Shown piece by piece: positions 16,787 through 25,216 of a stretch of DNA of 64,000 bases. The stretch is from Sphingopyxis macrogoltabida. Its GTDB lineage: Bacteria > Pseudomonadota > Alphaproteobacteria > Sphingomonadales > Sphingomonadaceae. Location: the NCBI RefSeq assembly GCF_001314325.1, contig NZ_CP009431.1:1-64000 (forward strand), given 5' to 3'. Positions within the stretch are counted from its first letter, which is position 1. Each line of letters starts with the position of its first letter. The notes under the pieces were generated by a model that ran no database searches, was not told where the DNA came from, and saw nothing but the letters and a program-made list of their open reading frames with translations. The translations under genes were made by a program, and so were the position numbers.

Positions 16787-18352
16787 ATGATGCGTCTTCT
16801 CACTCTCCTGATGGCACTTGTTTTGGCCCTCTTGCCGATGATCGCCAGGGCTGACCCCGCCGATATCGATGCAGCTGCGCGCGGCGTGGTGCGGGTGGTC
16901 CTGATTGGCACCGACGGGCAGGAAGTCTTCCCGGTAAGCCATGGCAGCGGCTTTGCCGTGACTCCGACCATGATCGTCACCAATGCCCATGTCATCCGCG
17001 AGGCGCTGCATGACGACACATTGCGGATCGGGATTGTCCCGTCAGAAGGTGACGAGGCGGCCTATGCCAAACCAATTTCGGTCAGTCCGCGCAACGACCT
17101 GGCGTTGCTCCAGATCACCGGTGGCAGCCTGCGCTTCCCACCACTGACCATTTCGGGCGGCGTTTCGGGCGATATGGGTGAAGTTTCCGCCGTGGGCTAT
17201 CCGATGAATGTCGATCGTGCGCAGGGTCTGGATATCAGTGACATCTTCCGCGCTCAACCTCCGGTCAAGAGCCGAGGATTCCTGTCGGGCGAACGACCCA
17301 GTCGCCAATTCGATTCGATCCTGCACACCGCGCCGATTGCGCGCGGCAATTCGGGCGGGCCGCTGCTCGATGGCTGTGGGCGCGTGATCGGGGTCAACAG
17401 CTTTGGCGCGGATTCCGAAGCCGGCGATGCAGAGTTCTACTTCGCCGTTTCGACCCGCGAGCTGCTGCCCTTCCTGCGCGAGAACGGGATCGACGCCCAG
17501 GTCAATTCACTCCCCTGCCGCAGCATAGAGGATCTCGATGCGGCGGAGCGGGCCCGAGTGGTGCAGCAACGTGCGGAAGCTCGCGAAAGACTTGCTCTCC
17601 GCGAGGCCGAGCTGCGCGACAAGCGCGCCCGCGCGCAATTGGAAGCGCAGGTCGCAGTGCAGGACGAGCGCGAGAGTATGGTTGCATTGGCGCTGGTACT
17701 GATCATGCTGGCCGGCGCATCCGGTATCTACGCCATGCAATTGCGCCAGAAGGGCGAAACCGACCAACGCTTCAAGATCGCCGTCGCGGTATCAGCTGCA
17801 GCGCTGCTCGGCGCGATTGCCGTTTGGCTGACCCGCCCGGGCCTGAGCGAAATAGACGAACGTGTGGCGGCGGCCATGGATGGCGAGCAAGGATTGGTCG
17901 GCCAGTCAGTGGCGCAGGCAAGTGAAAGCAATTTGCTGTGCACACTCGTTCCCGAACGCAGCCGGGTGACCGGAGCCAAGACCGACGATGTCGAGTTCGA
18001 TTGGCAGGACGATGGCTGCGTCAACACACGCACACAATATGGTTATGCCAATGGCGAATGGAGCCGGGTATTCGTGCCGGACGACGAGGATGCGATTTCG
18101 GTTAATGTCTTCGACCCCCAGACGCAGACCTTCCGGACCGACCGTTATCCGCTCGGCCGGGCCGCCATGGCTAAAGCGCGCGACGCGCGCGCCGAATATT
18201 CGCCGCCGATGTGTGGGGCCGATAACGCTGCACAAGAATTGGGCGCACAGCAACAAGGCGTGCTCTCCATGCTCCCGACCCGGCCCAACGAGCGGTTGGT
18301 CTATAGCTGCGCGCCGCATGTGCGCACTGGCGGCGCAGGCAGCGGCGAATAG
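16787..18352 (+). CDS. HtrA-like trypsin-fold serine protease, membrane anchored
   Basis: A 521-residue secreted or membrane-bound serine protease. An N-terminal signal peptide (MRLLTLLMALVLALL, ending near ARA) precedes a trypsin-fold domain with His in TNAHV (about 67), Asp in NDLAL (about 103) and Ser in GNSGGP (about 189). A charged helical linker (about 245-295) and two hydrophobic segments (about 297-317 and 330-350) follow, then a C-terminal domain of about 150 residues with paired Cys. No PDZ domain is seen, unlike DegP/HtrA. It is part of the IS1380-mobilised segment and looks like a chromosomal gene. Its stop directly abuts the stop of the opposing dioxygenase gene. Confidence 0.82.
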   Translation: MMRLLTLLMALVLALLPMIARADPADIDAAARGVVRVVLIGTDGQEVFPVSHGSGFAVTPTMIVTNAHVIREALHDDTLRIGIVPSEGDEAAYAKPISVSPRNDLALLQITGGSLRFPPLTISGGVSGDMGEVSAVGYPMNVDRAQGLDISDIFRAQPPVKSRGFLSGERPSRQFDSILHTAPIARGNSGGPLLDGCGRVIGVNSFGADSEAGDAEFYFAVSTRELLPFLRENGIDAQVNSLPCRSIEDLDAAERARVVQQRAEARERLALREAELRDKRARAQLEAQVAVQDERESMVALALVLIMLAGASGIYAMQLRQKGETDQRFKIAVAVSAAALLGAIAVWLTRPGLSEIDERVAAAMDGEQGLVGQSVAQASESNLLCTLVPERSRVTGAKTDDVEFDWQDDGCVNTRTQYGYANGEWSRVFVPDDEDAISVNVFDPQTQTFRTDRYPLGRAAMAKARDARAEYSPPMCGADNAAQELGAQQQGVLSMLPTRPNERLVYSCAPHVRTGGAGSGE

Positions 18353-19180
18353 TTACGCCGCCAGTGCTTCTCCGCTCAACGTGATGCGGTGCATCTCGCG
18401 GGCATAGCCTTGATAATCGTTCAAGGCATTGTGCCAGGTGGTGCGATTGTCCCAGATCGCCACGGTGCCCGGCCTCCATTCGACCCGGCATTGGTTGTCG
18501 GCACTTACGGCCGCATCATAGAGCCGATGCAACAGCGGCAGGCTTTCCTCGCGCGTCTTGCCAATGAAATTGATCGTGAAGGCGCTGTTGACATAGAGCA
18601 GCTTGCGCCCGGTGTGCGGGTGGCGGATCACCACCGGGTGGATTGCGCCGGTCTTGAGATCATGCCCACGCAGCTCCGACGCCATATCGGTCTGCGCATA
18701 GATCCCATCGGCCTTATATACATGGTCGGCGGTGTGAAACGCCTCCAGACCTTCGATCTCGTGCTTCAGATCGCCGGGCAAGGAATCATAAGCCGCGCCC
18801 ATGTGCGCGAATAAGGTGTCGCCTCCAGTGGGCGGCAAGACGCGCGCCACCAGGATTGAACCCATCGCCGGGATTTGGTCATAGGAATGATCGGTGTGCC
18901 AGGCGCCGCCGATATTGGTCTGCTGGTCGGCCTTCTTCCGCACCACTGCGATCTCGGGATATTGATCGGTCAGCGGGAAATAATTGTTGATGTCGATCCC
19001 GCCCCAGCGTTTGGCAAAGGCAATATGTTCTTCCGGCGAGAGCACCTGGTCGCGGAACACGGCTACGCCATGTTGGTAGATCGCCTGCTTGATCTCCTCC
19101 ATTTCGGCATCGCTACAATCGCTCAACGATGTGCCAGAAATCTCGACCCCACATTTGGGGTTCATCGGCGCGAGTTTCAT
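18353..19180 (-). CDS. TauD/TfdA-family Fe(II)/2-oxoglutarate dioxygenase
   Basis: A 275-residue dioxygenase of the TauD/TfdA family. The iron ligands are His95 and Asp97 (WHTDHS) and distal His250 (TWHNALNDY), and the 2-oxoglutarate-binding Arg is about residue 261 or 265 near the C-terminus. Length and order are normal and the gene looks intact. Relatives use taurine, alkylsulfonates, 2,4-D or aromatic ethers; substrate cannot be told from sequence. It is part of the mobilised segment with a porin in the same direction, which would suit uptake and oxidation of an organic substrate, but that link is inference. Confidence 0.88.
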   Translation of the reverse strand: MKLAPMNPKCGVEISGTSLSDCSDAEMEEIKQAIYQHGVAVFRDQVLSPEEHIAFAKRWGGIDINNYFPLTDQYPEIAVVRKKADQQTNIGGAWHTDHSYDQIPAMGSILVARVLPPTGGDTLFAHMGAAYDSLPGDLKHEIEGLEAFHTADHVYKADGIYAQTDMASELRGHDLKTGAIHPVVIRHPHTGRKLLYVNSAFTINFIGKTREESLPLLHRLYDAAVSADNQCRVEWRPGTVAIWDNRTTWHNALNDYQGYAREMHRITLSGEALAA

Positions 19181-19479
19181 TGGCTGCTCTCCCGTTATGC
19201 TGCCTCTCTATCGAGATGAGATTACCTTGAAGATGCATCCACGTCAATCTTCTCTGTTTCAAGCGACTACCATAACGCAAATCGCTGCCATTCTGCTGCC
19301 GGAAGGCAAAAGAATTTGCCTAGCGCGTACAAACGCGTTGGGCATGGGCGGCCAGGGATGACGAGCAAGGCATCCTGCATCCGATGGCAAGCGATCGACG
19401 CGAGTGTCCCGCGGTTGGATGGCGCGCTCGGAAGTGGCGTTGCTGATCAACCAATATTTCGGAGCGCGCCTGAATTGCG
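19181..19479. other. Intergenic stretch in the mobilised segment
   Basis: About 300 bp between the dioxygenase start and the porin stop. No gene, hairpin or repeat stood out; it should carry the dioxygenase promoter. Confidence 0.35.
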
Positions 19480-20850
19480 TCAGAAGTTTACCAGCATGTT
19501 GAGCCGCAAACGGTTGGCCCATTCGCTTGCGCTGAACGCCGGGGTAAATAGCGGCGACTTGGCTTGATAACGATAATAAGTGGCGTTCAGGATGACGTTC
19601 GGCACCACGACGTAGTCGACCAGCAGCGTGTGCTGCCGATAGTTGGTCGCCAGATCGGTGTTGTCGTGGCTGAATGCCGCCAGCACGGCATCGACACCCG
19701 TTTCCGCATAGCCATAGCCGAACCGCCAATCATGCACCTTGCTCCCGCGTCCGAACAGCAGATCGACGCCGAAGCCGCTATCCTGATCGGTGGTCGCGCC
19801 AAAGTTGTGGACATAGTCGGCGACGATCCGCACTGGCCAGCTCTCTCCCAGCCCGTTGAACTGGACCGCGCCGATCAGGTTGAGCAGGTTGAAATCGGAC
19901 AGATACTGCCCCGCCGCGAAACGGTTGGTGCGGAAATCGCCAGTGTCGCCACCGGCCAGGCTCGACAGCCGATAGTCGTAATAGCTTGCCGCGAGCTCAA
20001 CCTTCACCGGCGCGGAAGCCGCCGTCTCTAACTGCAGTTGGCCGCCGATCATGCGGCTGTCCTCACCGCCGGTGGCCTCGTCGATGAGGAAATACATGCC
20101 GACCGCCTTGGCCGAAGCGCCCCCGCCGAGCGGCAGCCTGTACGCCCCGGACACGCCTTGCGGATTGACGTCGCCGTCCCACACCAGCTCGGTGCGGACA
20201 AATGGCTGCGGGATCTTGCCGGCAACCAGCGTCAAATCGCCAAAAGTGCCACGCATATAGGCCTGGTCGAGACTGACGGTCAGGTCGTCCACGAAATTGC
20301 CGAGTGTCTGGTCGGTTGAATTGGGGTCGTCGTTGTCGCCGGTCCCGAGCTGCCCGCCGATCGTCAGCCACCGATTAACCGCATATGCCGCGCGCAGACG
20401 TGCGCGAAGCACGCCGCGATCGCGGTCGCGGACTCCGGTGCGGCCGAAATTCGACTCGTAACGCACGCGCAAGTCACCGTTCACGGTCAGCTTTGAGGGC
20501 ACCGAAGCCGGCAATGGGCCCGGGGCGGACCCACCCGCCGGGTTGACGGGCGCAGCGGCACCCGGCGTGTATTGCGCCGTCTGGAAAAGCACTGGTGAAC
20601 TCGAAGCGCGGGATGCCTGCTGCATCACGGGCGCCGCTGCCGCGGGCGCCGGGGTCTGAGCGTTGCCCGGCTGGGCAGCGGCAAGCTGCGCTTCAAGCTG
20701 TGCGATGCGTGCACCGGCGCGCGCTTGCTCCGCCTTCATCTCCGCGATCTGTTGATGCATCTCCGCAAGGCTTTCGGCAGACTGCGCCAGCGCCGGGGTC
20801 GCAACGAGGATAGCCACCGGCGCGGCGGCGGCGAGGAAAAAACGATTCAT
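19480..20850 (-). CDS. Outer-membrane porin (putative porin family)
   Basis: A 456-residue outer-membrane beta-barrel protein. It has a clear signal peptide (MNRFFLAAAAPVAILVATPA ending at ALAQ). A short coiled coil follows (SLAEMHQQIAEMKAEQARAG, then ARIAQLEAQL), then a Pro/Ala-rich linker and a barrel domain with alternating strands from LTVNGDLRVRYES to the end. The C-terminus, LNMLVNF, ends in Phe as outer-membrane proteins do. The coiled coil plus barrel arrangement is common in sphingomonad porins. GGGGA lies six bases before the ATG. The start directly abuts the proposed IS1380 end, so the element may supply promoter and ribosome-binding site. Confidence 0.85.
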   Translation of the reverse strand: MNRFFLAAAAPVAILVATPALAQSAESLAEMHQQIAEMKAEQARAGARIAQLEAQLAAAQPGNAQTPAPAAAAPVMQQASRASSSPVLFQTAQYTPGAAAPVNPAGGSAPGPLPASVPSKLTVNGDLRVRYESNFGRTGVRDRDRGVLRARLRAAYAVNRWLTIGGQLGTGDNDDPNSTDQTLGNFVDDLTVSLDQAYMRGTFGDLTLVAGKIPQPFVRTELVWDGDVNPQGVSGAYRLPLGGGASAKAVGMYFLIDEATGGEDSRMIGGQLQLETAASAPVKVELAASYYDYRLSSLAGGDTGDFRTNRFAAGQYLSDFNLLNLIGAVQFNGLGESWPVRIVADYVHNFGATTDQDSGFGVDLLFGRGSKVHDWRFGYGYAETGVDAVLAAFSHDNTDLATNYRQHTLLVDYVVVPNVILNATYYRYQAKSPLFTPAFSASEWANRLRLNMLVNF

Positions 20851-22521
20851 CCTGCATTCCCCAAGTGGCGTGGCGTTTGAGGTGAAGATCGCCTGTATCC
20901 GAGCGCTAGACAAGGATTTTCTGCCGCAAGCGGCACCTGCGGTCGCGCAGACTGCTGGATCTGGACGGATCAGACCGCGAAGCCGCTGTTTCCTTGCCCA
21001 GGGGCGGCGTTTTTCAGCGCAGCGGACAGATCTGTCCAGCCGCTTTCGTTCAGTTTGAGCGTGGATCGCGATCATGCGCATAGCGGTGGCGCTCGCAATC
21101 GGCGGATAGCGGCGAGGATGGCGCGTACCATCGTGCCGGTGACAGCGACCTCGGCCAGCTGGAAGGTGATGGTGCGGGCGTGACGGACCACACGTGCCCC
21201 GATCTTGATCAGCTTCAGTTGCAGGCTGGTCAACGACCAGTCGGCCATGGCCTCGGGCAGCTCGATGCAGCGCAAGAAGGTGGCCAGGTTGTACGCCAGG
21301 GCGTGCAGTTGCAGCCGCACCTCATTGTCGCGGAACTTCCGGCACGACAGCCGCGTCCAGCGAAAGGCGTATTTGCCCTCTTTGATGTGCTGCTCGGCGG
21401 TGCCGCGCTGGTTGTAGAACCGCACCACCCAGTCCGGCTCCATCGGCAGGTTGGTGACGATGAAGCCGACACGCGGGAACAGTTCGCCCGGATGCCATTC
21501 GATCTTGGCGATCACCCGGCGTTCCTTGTCCCAGGACGCCGCCTGATACTCGAATTCCTCGAAGAACCGCTTGACCTTGGTCAGTGACGGCCGCCCGACA
21601 GGGCGCGTTAGCCGATGCGCGATCTTGTCCTTGAGGACCGCGTTTGCGGGCAGCCGGATGGCGTAGAAGAACCGCGCTTCTTCCAATCGCTCATAGATCG
21701 CCGGGATCGCGTAGGCAGCATCGGCCCGGAAGAACCTGCCACCAAGGTCGCGCTCCGCGTAGCGCGCAATGACGGGGTCGAGAACATCACGCCAGCCATC
21801 GGCGCTGTGGACGTTGCCATGGCGCAGGGCGCAGCGTTCCAGCATCCCGAACTGGTTGAACAGAAAGTTGGGGTGATAGCAGCTACAGTCGAAATGGCCA
21901 TTCCAGGCGGACCCTTCCTGGTCGCCATGGGTCGGGCTGACCGAGCTGTCCATGTCCAGAACGATGTACTTCAGCCCGTTACGGTCATGGAACCGGTCGA
22001 TCCATTGCCCGTTCAGGTCGGCCAGCGCGGCACGGTTCCCGGCCAGAGCCAGCGTCTCGGTCTCGAACCGTCCCATCTGCGATGCCGAGGCCGCTTGTGC
22101 ATCGACCGCTCTGCCGCCGACAACTTGGCGCATGACCGGATCGCAGGCGAGACGGTTGGCGTCGTTGACATCCTCGTATCCGGCCAGCCGCCCAAAGACT
22201 GATTGCCGGAACAGGCCGTCGAGCCGATGGACCGTGTTCTTGCCAGAGCGAGTATCGCGCAGCGCCGCTGACGCCAAATCGGACAACCCGAGCGCGTCAT
22301 CAAGCTCGCGCATCACCAGAAGGCCGCCGTCGGAACTGAGCTGCGTGCCGCGAAATTCCAGCCGCACGCGAGGGTCGAAATCCACCCGATCTGCCCGTTG
22401 CAAGCCCGCACCCTCTGGGTGATCCATGAAACGCGCCCCTCGCAGCCTTCAACACCATGTTTTATATAGGAAATATAATGGTCAGGACAGCGAAATCAGC
22501 GCCTTACTTGGGAAATGTGGG
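20851..22521 (-). mobile_element. IS1380-family insertion sequence, copy 1
   Basis: The right edge at 22521 is firm: it is where identity with the second copy ends (CCCACATTTCCCAAGT reading inward). The left edge is proposed at 20851, where CCTGCATTCCCCAAGT matches that terminal repeat at 13 of 16 bases, giving 1,671 bp, close to ISEcp1 (about 1.66 kb). If this match is chance, the edge lies elsewhere between 20851 and 21071. Confidence 0.8.
21072..22427 (-). CDS. IS1380-family transposase, copy 1
   Basis: A 451-residue IS1380-type DDE (IS4-like) transposase. The N-terminal part carries ELRGTQLSSDGG-like IS1380 sequence (here FRGTQLSSDGGLLVMREL); the catalytic core includes VLDMDSSVSPTHGDQEG with the first Asp, FFRADAAYA with the second, and the Y-(2)-R-(3)-E-(6)-K-type box at YNQRGTAEQHIKEGK with the Glu. 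The gene is intact and the protein is identical to copy 2 as far as that can be read, so the element is recently active. Confidence 0.95.
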   Translation of the reverse strand: MDHPEGAGLQRADRVDFDPRVRLEFRGTQLSSDGGLLVMRELDDALGLSDLASAALRDTRSGKNTVHRLDGLFRQSVFGRLAGYEDVNDANRLACDPVMRQVVGGRAVDAQAASASQMGRFETETLALAGNRAALADLNGQWIDRFHDRNGLKYIVLDMDSSVSPTHGDQEGSAWNGHFDCSCYHPNFLFNQFGMLERCALRHGNVHSADGWRDVLDPVIARYAERDLGGRFFRADAAYAIPAIYERLEEARFFYAIRLPANAVLKDKIAHRLTRPVGRPSLTKVKRFFEEFEYQAASWDKERRVIAKIEWHPGELFPRVGFIVTNLPMEPDWVVRFYNQRGTAEQHIKEGKYAFRWTRLSCRKFRDNEVRLQLHALAYNLATFLRCIELPEAMADWSLTSLQLKLIKIGARVVRHARTITFQLAEVAVTGTMVRAILAAIRRLRAPPLCA

Positions 22522-23849
22522 ATAAATCAATCTACGCGCCACCAGCATGGGCAGACCAAACCCAGAACTGGCGATTCCAACTGGGCTACTTGCTTCGCTT
22601 TATTCTGACGACGCGTGTAGATTTCAGCCTCCCGGTACGTCGTTTGTCCTGGAAGGAAGCACAGCCACTGTATCGCCCGACGCGTGGCCACTGGCTCCAG
22701 CGTCAGTACGGCTTCTACAATGGCCACGAGGCGTTTGGTGACGATTGGCTTCCAATCTCACAATTTACCCAGGACCTTCTATTTTCGCTTCTTATCTGGC
22801 CTGGATGCCGGGACAGCAAGGACGACGGAGACGAGCTTTCGCTGGAAACGACCCTTGCTAATGTCAAGGCGGCGGTTGCCAGCGCGCACGCGGCCATTGG
22901 ATCTGCGACTGGGCTCTTGATGATCAAGGTTGCGGCCCCAATTCCAGGCACGCGGAGGAAGGGTCGACCGCTTCGGGCGTGCGTTGTCCAGTCGATCATG
23001 CCCGAAGAGGCTGATTTTTCTGCTAGCGACCTTGAGATGCGCGAGCCAAGTCTTCGTCGCAAGCACCGCAAGCACCTATCGACGGCGCTCGCTGCGGTTG
23101 AGAAGATGCTCGACCTGCGAGAAACGCATAAGCCCGACAACAAGCGCCTAGACTGGCTGATTCTGCCAGAACTGTCGGTACATCCTGATGACGTCGCTAC
23201 GCATCTCGTGCCATTCGCGCGTGCATTTAAGACGGCGATCCTGGCTGGGATGGTATATGAACAGGTCGTGCCTGGGCAGCCGCTCGTCAATTCGGCGCTG
23301 TGGGTCATCCCACGGATTGTCGAGGGACAGGGACTGCAAACGATCATCCGCAGGCAAGGCAAACAGCACCTCTCGCCAGTCGAGCAGCCGTTCAATGTCC
23401 CCACTGAACAGATCATCGGGTTTCGACCATGCCAGTGGCTCGTGGGATATGAGTGGTCACCTGACGTGGCAAAGGACCCGTTGTGGCTAACCGGCTCAGT
23501 CTGCTACGACGCTACAGACCTGAAGCTTGCCAGCGACTTGCGCGATATATCGGATGTGTTCGCTATCCCCGCACTCAATCGCGATGTCGGGACTTTTGAC
23601 CAGATGGCTCAGGCCCTGCATTACCATATGTTTCAGCTTGTGCTGGTCGCCAATAACGGTGCCTATGGAGGAAGCAACGCGCACATGCCGAAGGGTGGCC
23701 CATACAGGCGGCAGGTCTTCCACACCCATGGACAGCCGCAGGCAACTATTTCATTCTTCGAGATCGACGATATCGAGGAGATGAAATCGCGCCGGCAGCA
23801 TGGCCTCGCCAGCAGTGGCGAGTGGAAATATCCCCCCGCCGGTTGCTGA
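22515..23849 (+). CDS. Nitrilase-like domain, 3' portion of the split RT-nitrilase gene
   Basis: A carbon-nitrogen hydrolase (nitrilase) domain protein. The Glu-Lys-Cys triad is visible: Glu in LILPELSVH (about 219), Lys in GKQHLSPVE (about 283) and Cys in GSVCYDATD (about 331). The first 110 residues (WLQRQYG, DWLPISQF, LLIWPGC) resemble the linker before the nitrilase in RT-nitrilase proteins. The only ATG, 22515, lies inside the IS1380 end, has no ribosome-binding site, and just four codons are IS-derived. From codon TCA 22527 it continues the RT gene in frame. Alone it is probably not expressed well. Confidence 0.8.
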   Translation: MWDKSIYAPPAWADQTQNWRFQLGYLLRFILTTRVDFSLPVRRLSWKEAQPLYRPTRGHWLQRQYGFYNGHEAFGDDWLPISQFTQDLLFSLLIWPGCRDSKDDGDELSLETTLANVKAAVASAHAAIGSATGLLMIKVAAPIPGTRRKGRPLRACVVQSIMPEEADFSASDLEMREPSLRRKHRKHLSTALAAVEKMLDLRETHKPDNKRLDWLILPELSVHPDDVATHLVPFARAFKTAILAGMVYEQVVPGQPLVNSALWVIPRIVEGQGLQTIIRRQGKQHLSPVEQPFNVPTEQIIGFRPCQWLVGYEWSPDVAKDPLWLTGSVCYDATDLKLASDLRDISDVFAIPALNRDVGTFDQMAQALHYHMFQLVLVANNGAYGGSNAHMPKGGPYRRQVFHTHGQPQATISFFEIDDIEEMKSRRQHGLASSGEWKYPPAGC

Positions 23850-24180
23850 CGTGAAGCAGGTGGGTCCTACCGGTCTACTTTCTCGAGATTCTGCAAAACC
23901 AGATTGATGAGCCGCAAAAGAAATTTGGAAGCGGACGGTCAGCAGCTGATTATTAAGAGCTTTGCGCTGTACGGCAGAGTTCGGCCAAAGCCGACTGACA
24001 CCGACGCGTCCGAATGTCTGCTATTCAATTTGTACATCTGAAAGCGGTTGTTTCGGACAGTTCGCAAACTTCGCCATTCTGTTTTCGCTGCTCATCCGCC
24101 GTGAATGACTGAGAAGTCCGACGAGCTTAATCAAAGCGAGAAAAGTCGACTGCGCAGGCGGCGTGCTTTATGGCTTTCTT
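23850..24180. other. Intergenic stretch after the nitrilase domain
   Basis: 331 bp between convergent genes. I see no gene, no repeat and no clear terminator hairpin. Confidence 0.35.
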
Positions 24181-25029
24181 TCAATCCCATAGGTTGACCA
24201 GCTTTCTCTCCACATCTGCCCAGTCGTGGTATTCGCTCGGCGGCGCATCCCTATTGATGCACCGCCTCGGCATGCCGTGAGCGTCGACAGCTGCCATGGC
24301 CGCTGTTCGTCCCGGTCCGTCATTGTCTTCAGCTATGTACAACTTTGTAACGTAGGTCGGCACTCCGATAAGCGCGAGGCGCTCATTTCCTAGCGCTGCC
24401 CAGCACGGGATTTCCCTGATCAGTGTATAGCTTGCTGCATCCTCCATGCCCTCAGCAATGGCGAGCACGTTGCCTTCGAACCGTGGTGCCCAAGCACCCT
24501 GTCCGGGCTTTCCGAGCATAAACTTGCCCTCATGCCATGTTCCGTCGTTCGTGAGCCTGATCCGCTGGATAGCCGTCATTTGGTGCCCAGTTCTGACTGC
24601 GACCAGCACCGCGGGCCGGAAGATGGTTTTGGGCTTGTGGCCGAACGGGCACCTTGGATGAAAGCGTAGGTCGGGGAGGTCGAAAGGCAGTCGCCGCGAT
24701 CGAAGGTAGACTTCGCCGAGGGTCCCCCGGATTTCTGTGCCCTGATCCCAGATCCTTCTGACATTGGGCGCAGTTCCTGCAGGACGGTAACTCGGGGGAG
24801 GGGAGTTCAGGATCGGTTTGGTCCGACCGATTTCGCGCAGGACATCGTCGCTGCGGCAGCCCGCGAAACAATGAACCAGAATACCCCGCTCGCCCTGCCT
24901 GACAGAAAGGGAAGGGGTTCTGTCTGCGTGCGCGGGGCAGACGCACATCGCGTAGGAGCCGTGCCAACGGCCCTTCAGTGCAGCAACGATGTCGATGGTC
25001 TGCTGGGTGGGTTTGAGCGCAATCAGCAT
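24181..25029 (-). CDS. Toprim-domain primase-like protein with CHC2-type zinc finger
   Basis: A 282-residue plasmid primase-like protein. The N-terminus has a zinc-finger pattern of the DnaG/CHC2 type (MCVCPAHADRTPS and HCFAGCRSDD). After a linker domain, a Toprim domain carries IAEGMEDAASY (about 191) and YIAEDNDGPGRTAA (about 232), supplying the Glu and Asp-x-Asp metal ligands. Such DUF7146/Toprim_3 proteins are common on alphaproteobacterial plasmids and may prime transferred or replicating DNA. GAGGAG precedes the ATG. Confidence 0.82.
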   Translation of the reverse strand: MLIALKPTQQTIDIVAALKGRWHGSYAMCVCPAHADRTPSLSVRQGERGILVHCFAGCRSDDVLREIGRTKPILNSPPPSYRPAGTAPNVRRIWDQGTEIRGTLGEVYLRSRRLPFDLPDLRFHPRCPFGHKPKTIFRPAVLVAVRTGHQMTAIQRIRLTNDGTWHEGKFMLGKPGQGAWAPRFEGNVLAIAEGMEDAASYTLIREIPCWAALGNERLALIGVPTYVTKLYIAEDNDGPGRTAAMAAVDAHGMPRRCINRDAPPSEYHDWADVERKLVNLWD

Positions 25030-25216
25030 AAACTCGCTCCTCTCAGCTCAGCCTCACCATCTTTCCCCTTTGGATCGGCTCGACCTTCTCCAGCACGGCT
25101 CGCGATGGCCAATGCCCCTTTCGTCTATGCGATGCCAGATTGTGGGCGATTGCCATGCGCCGCCTGTTCATTTAGAAACGTGAGGCGATATCCGAACCAC
25201 GCCGAAAGGTGTGGTC

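Larger units (their letters stand above)
14989..22521. mobile_element. 7.5-kb IS1380-mobilised transposition unit inserted in the RT-nitrilase gene
   Basis: The unit is bounded by ATAAA at 14984-14988 and 22522-22526, read as a 5-bp target duplication. Its right edge is the terminal inverted repeat of the IS1380 element, upstream of the transposase gene. Its left edge lies inside a DUF1203 gene and is not an IS end. Inside are the DUF1203 remnant, IS256, an HtrA-like protease, a TauD-type dioxygenase, a porin and IS1380. ISEcp1, an IS1380-family member, is known to move DNA downstream of its transposase in this one-ended way with 5-bp duplications. Confidence 0.75.
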
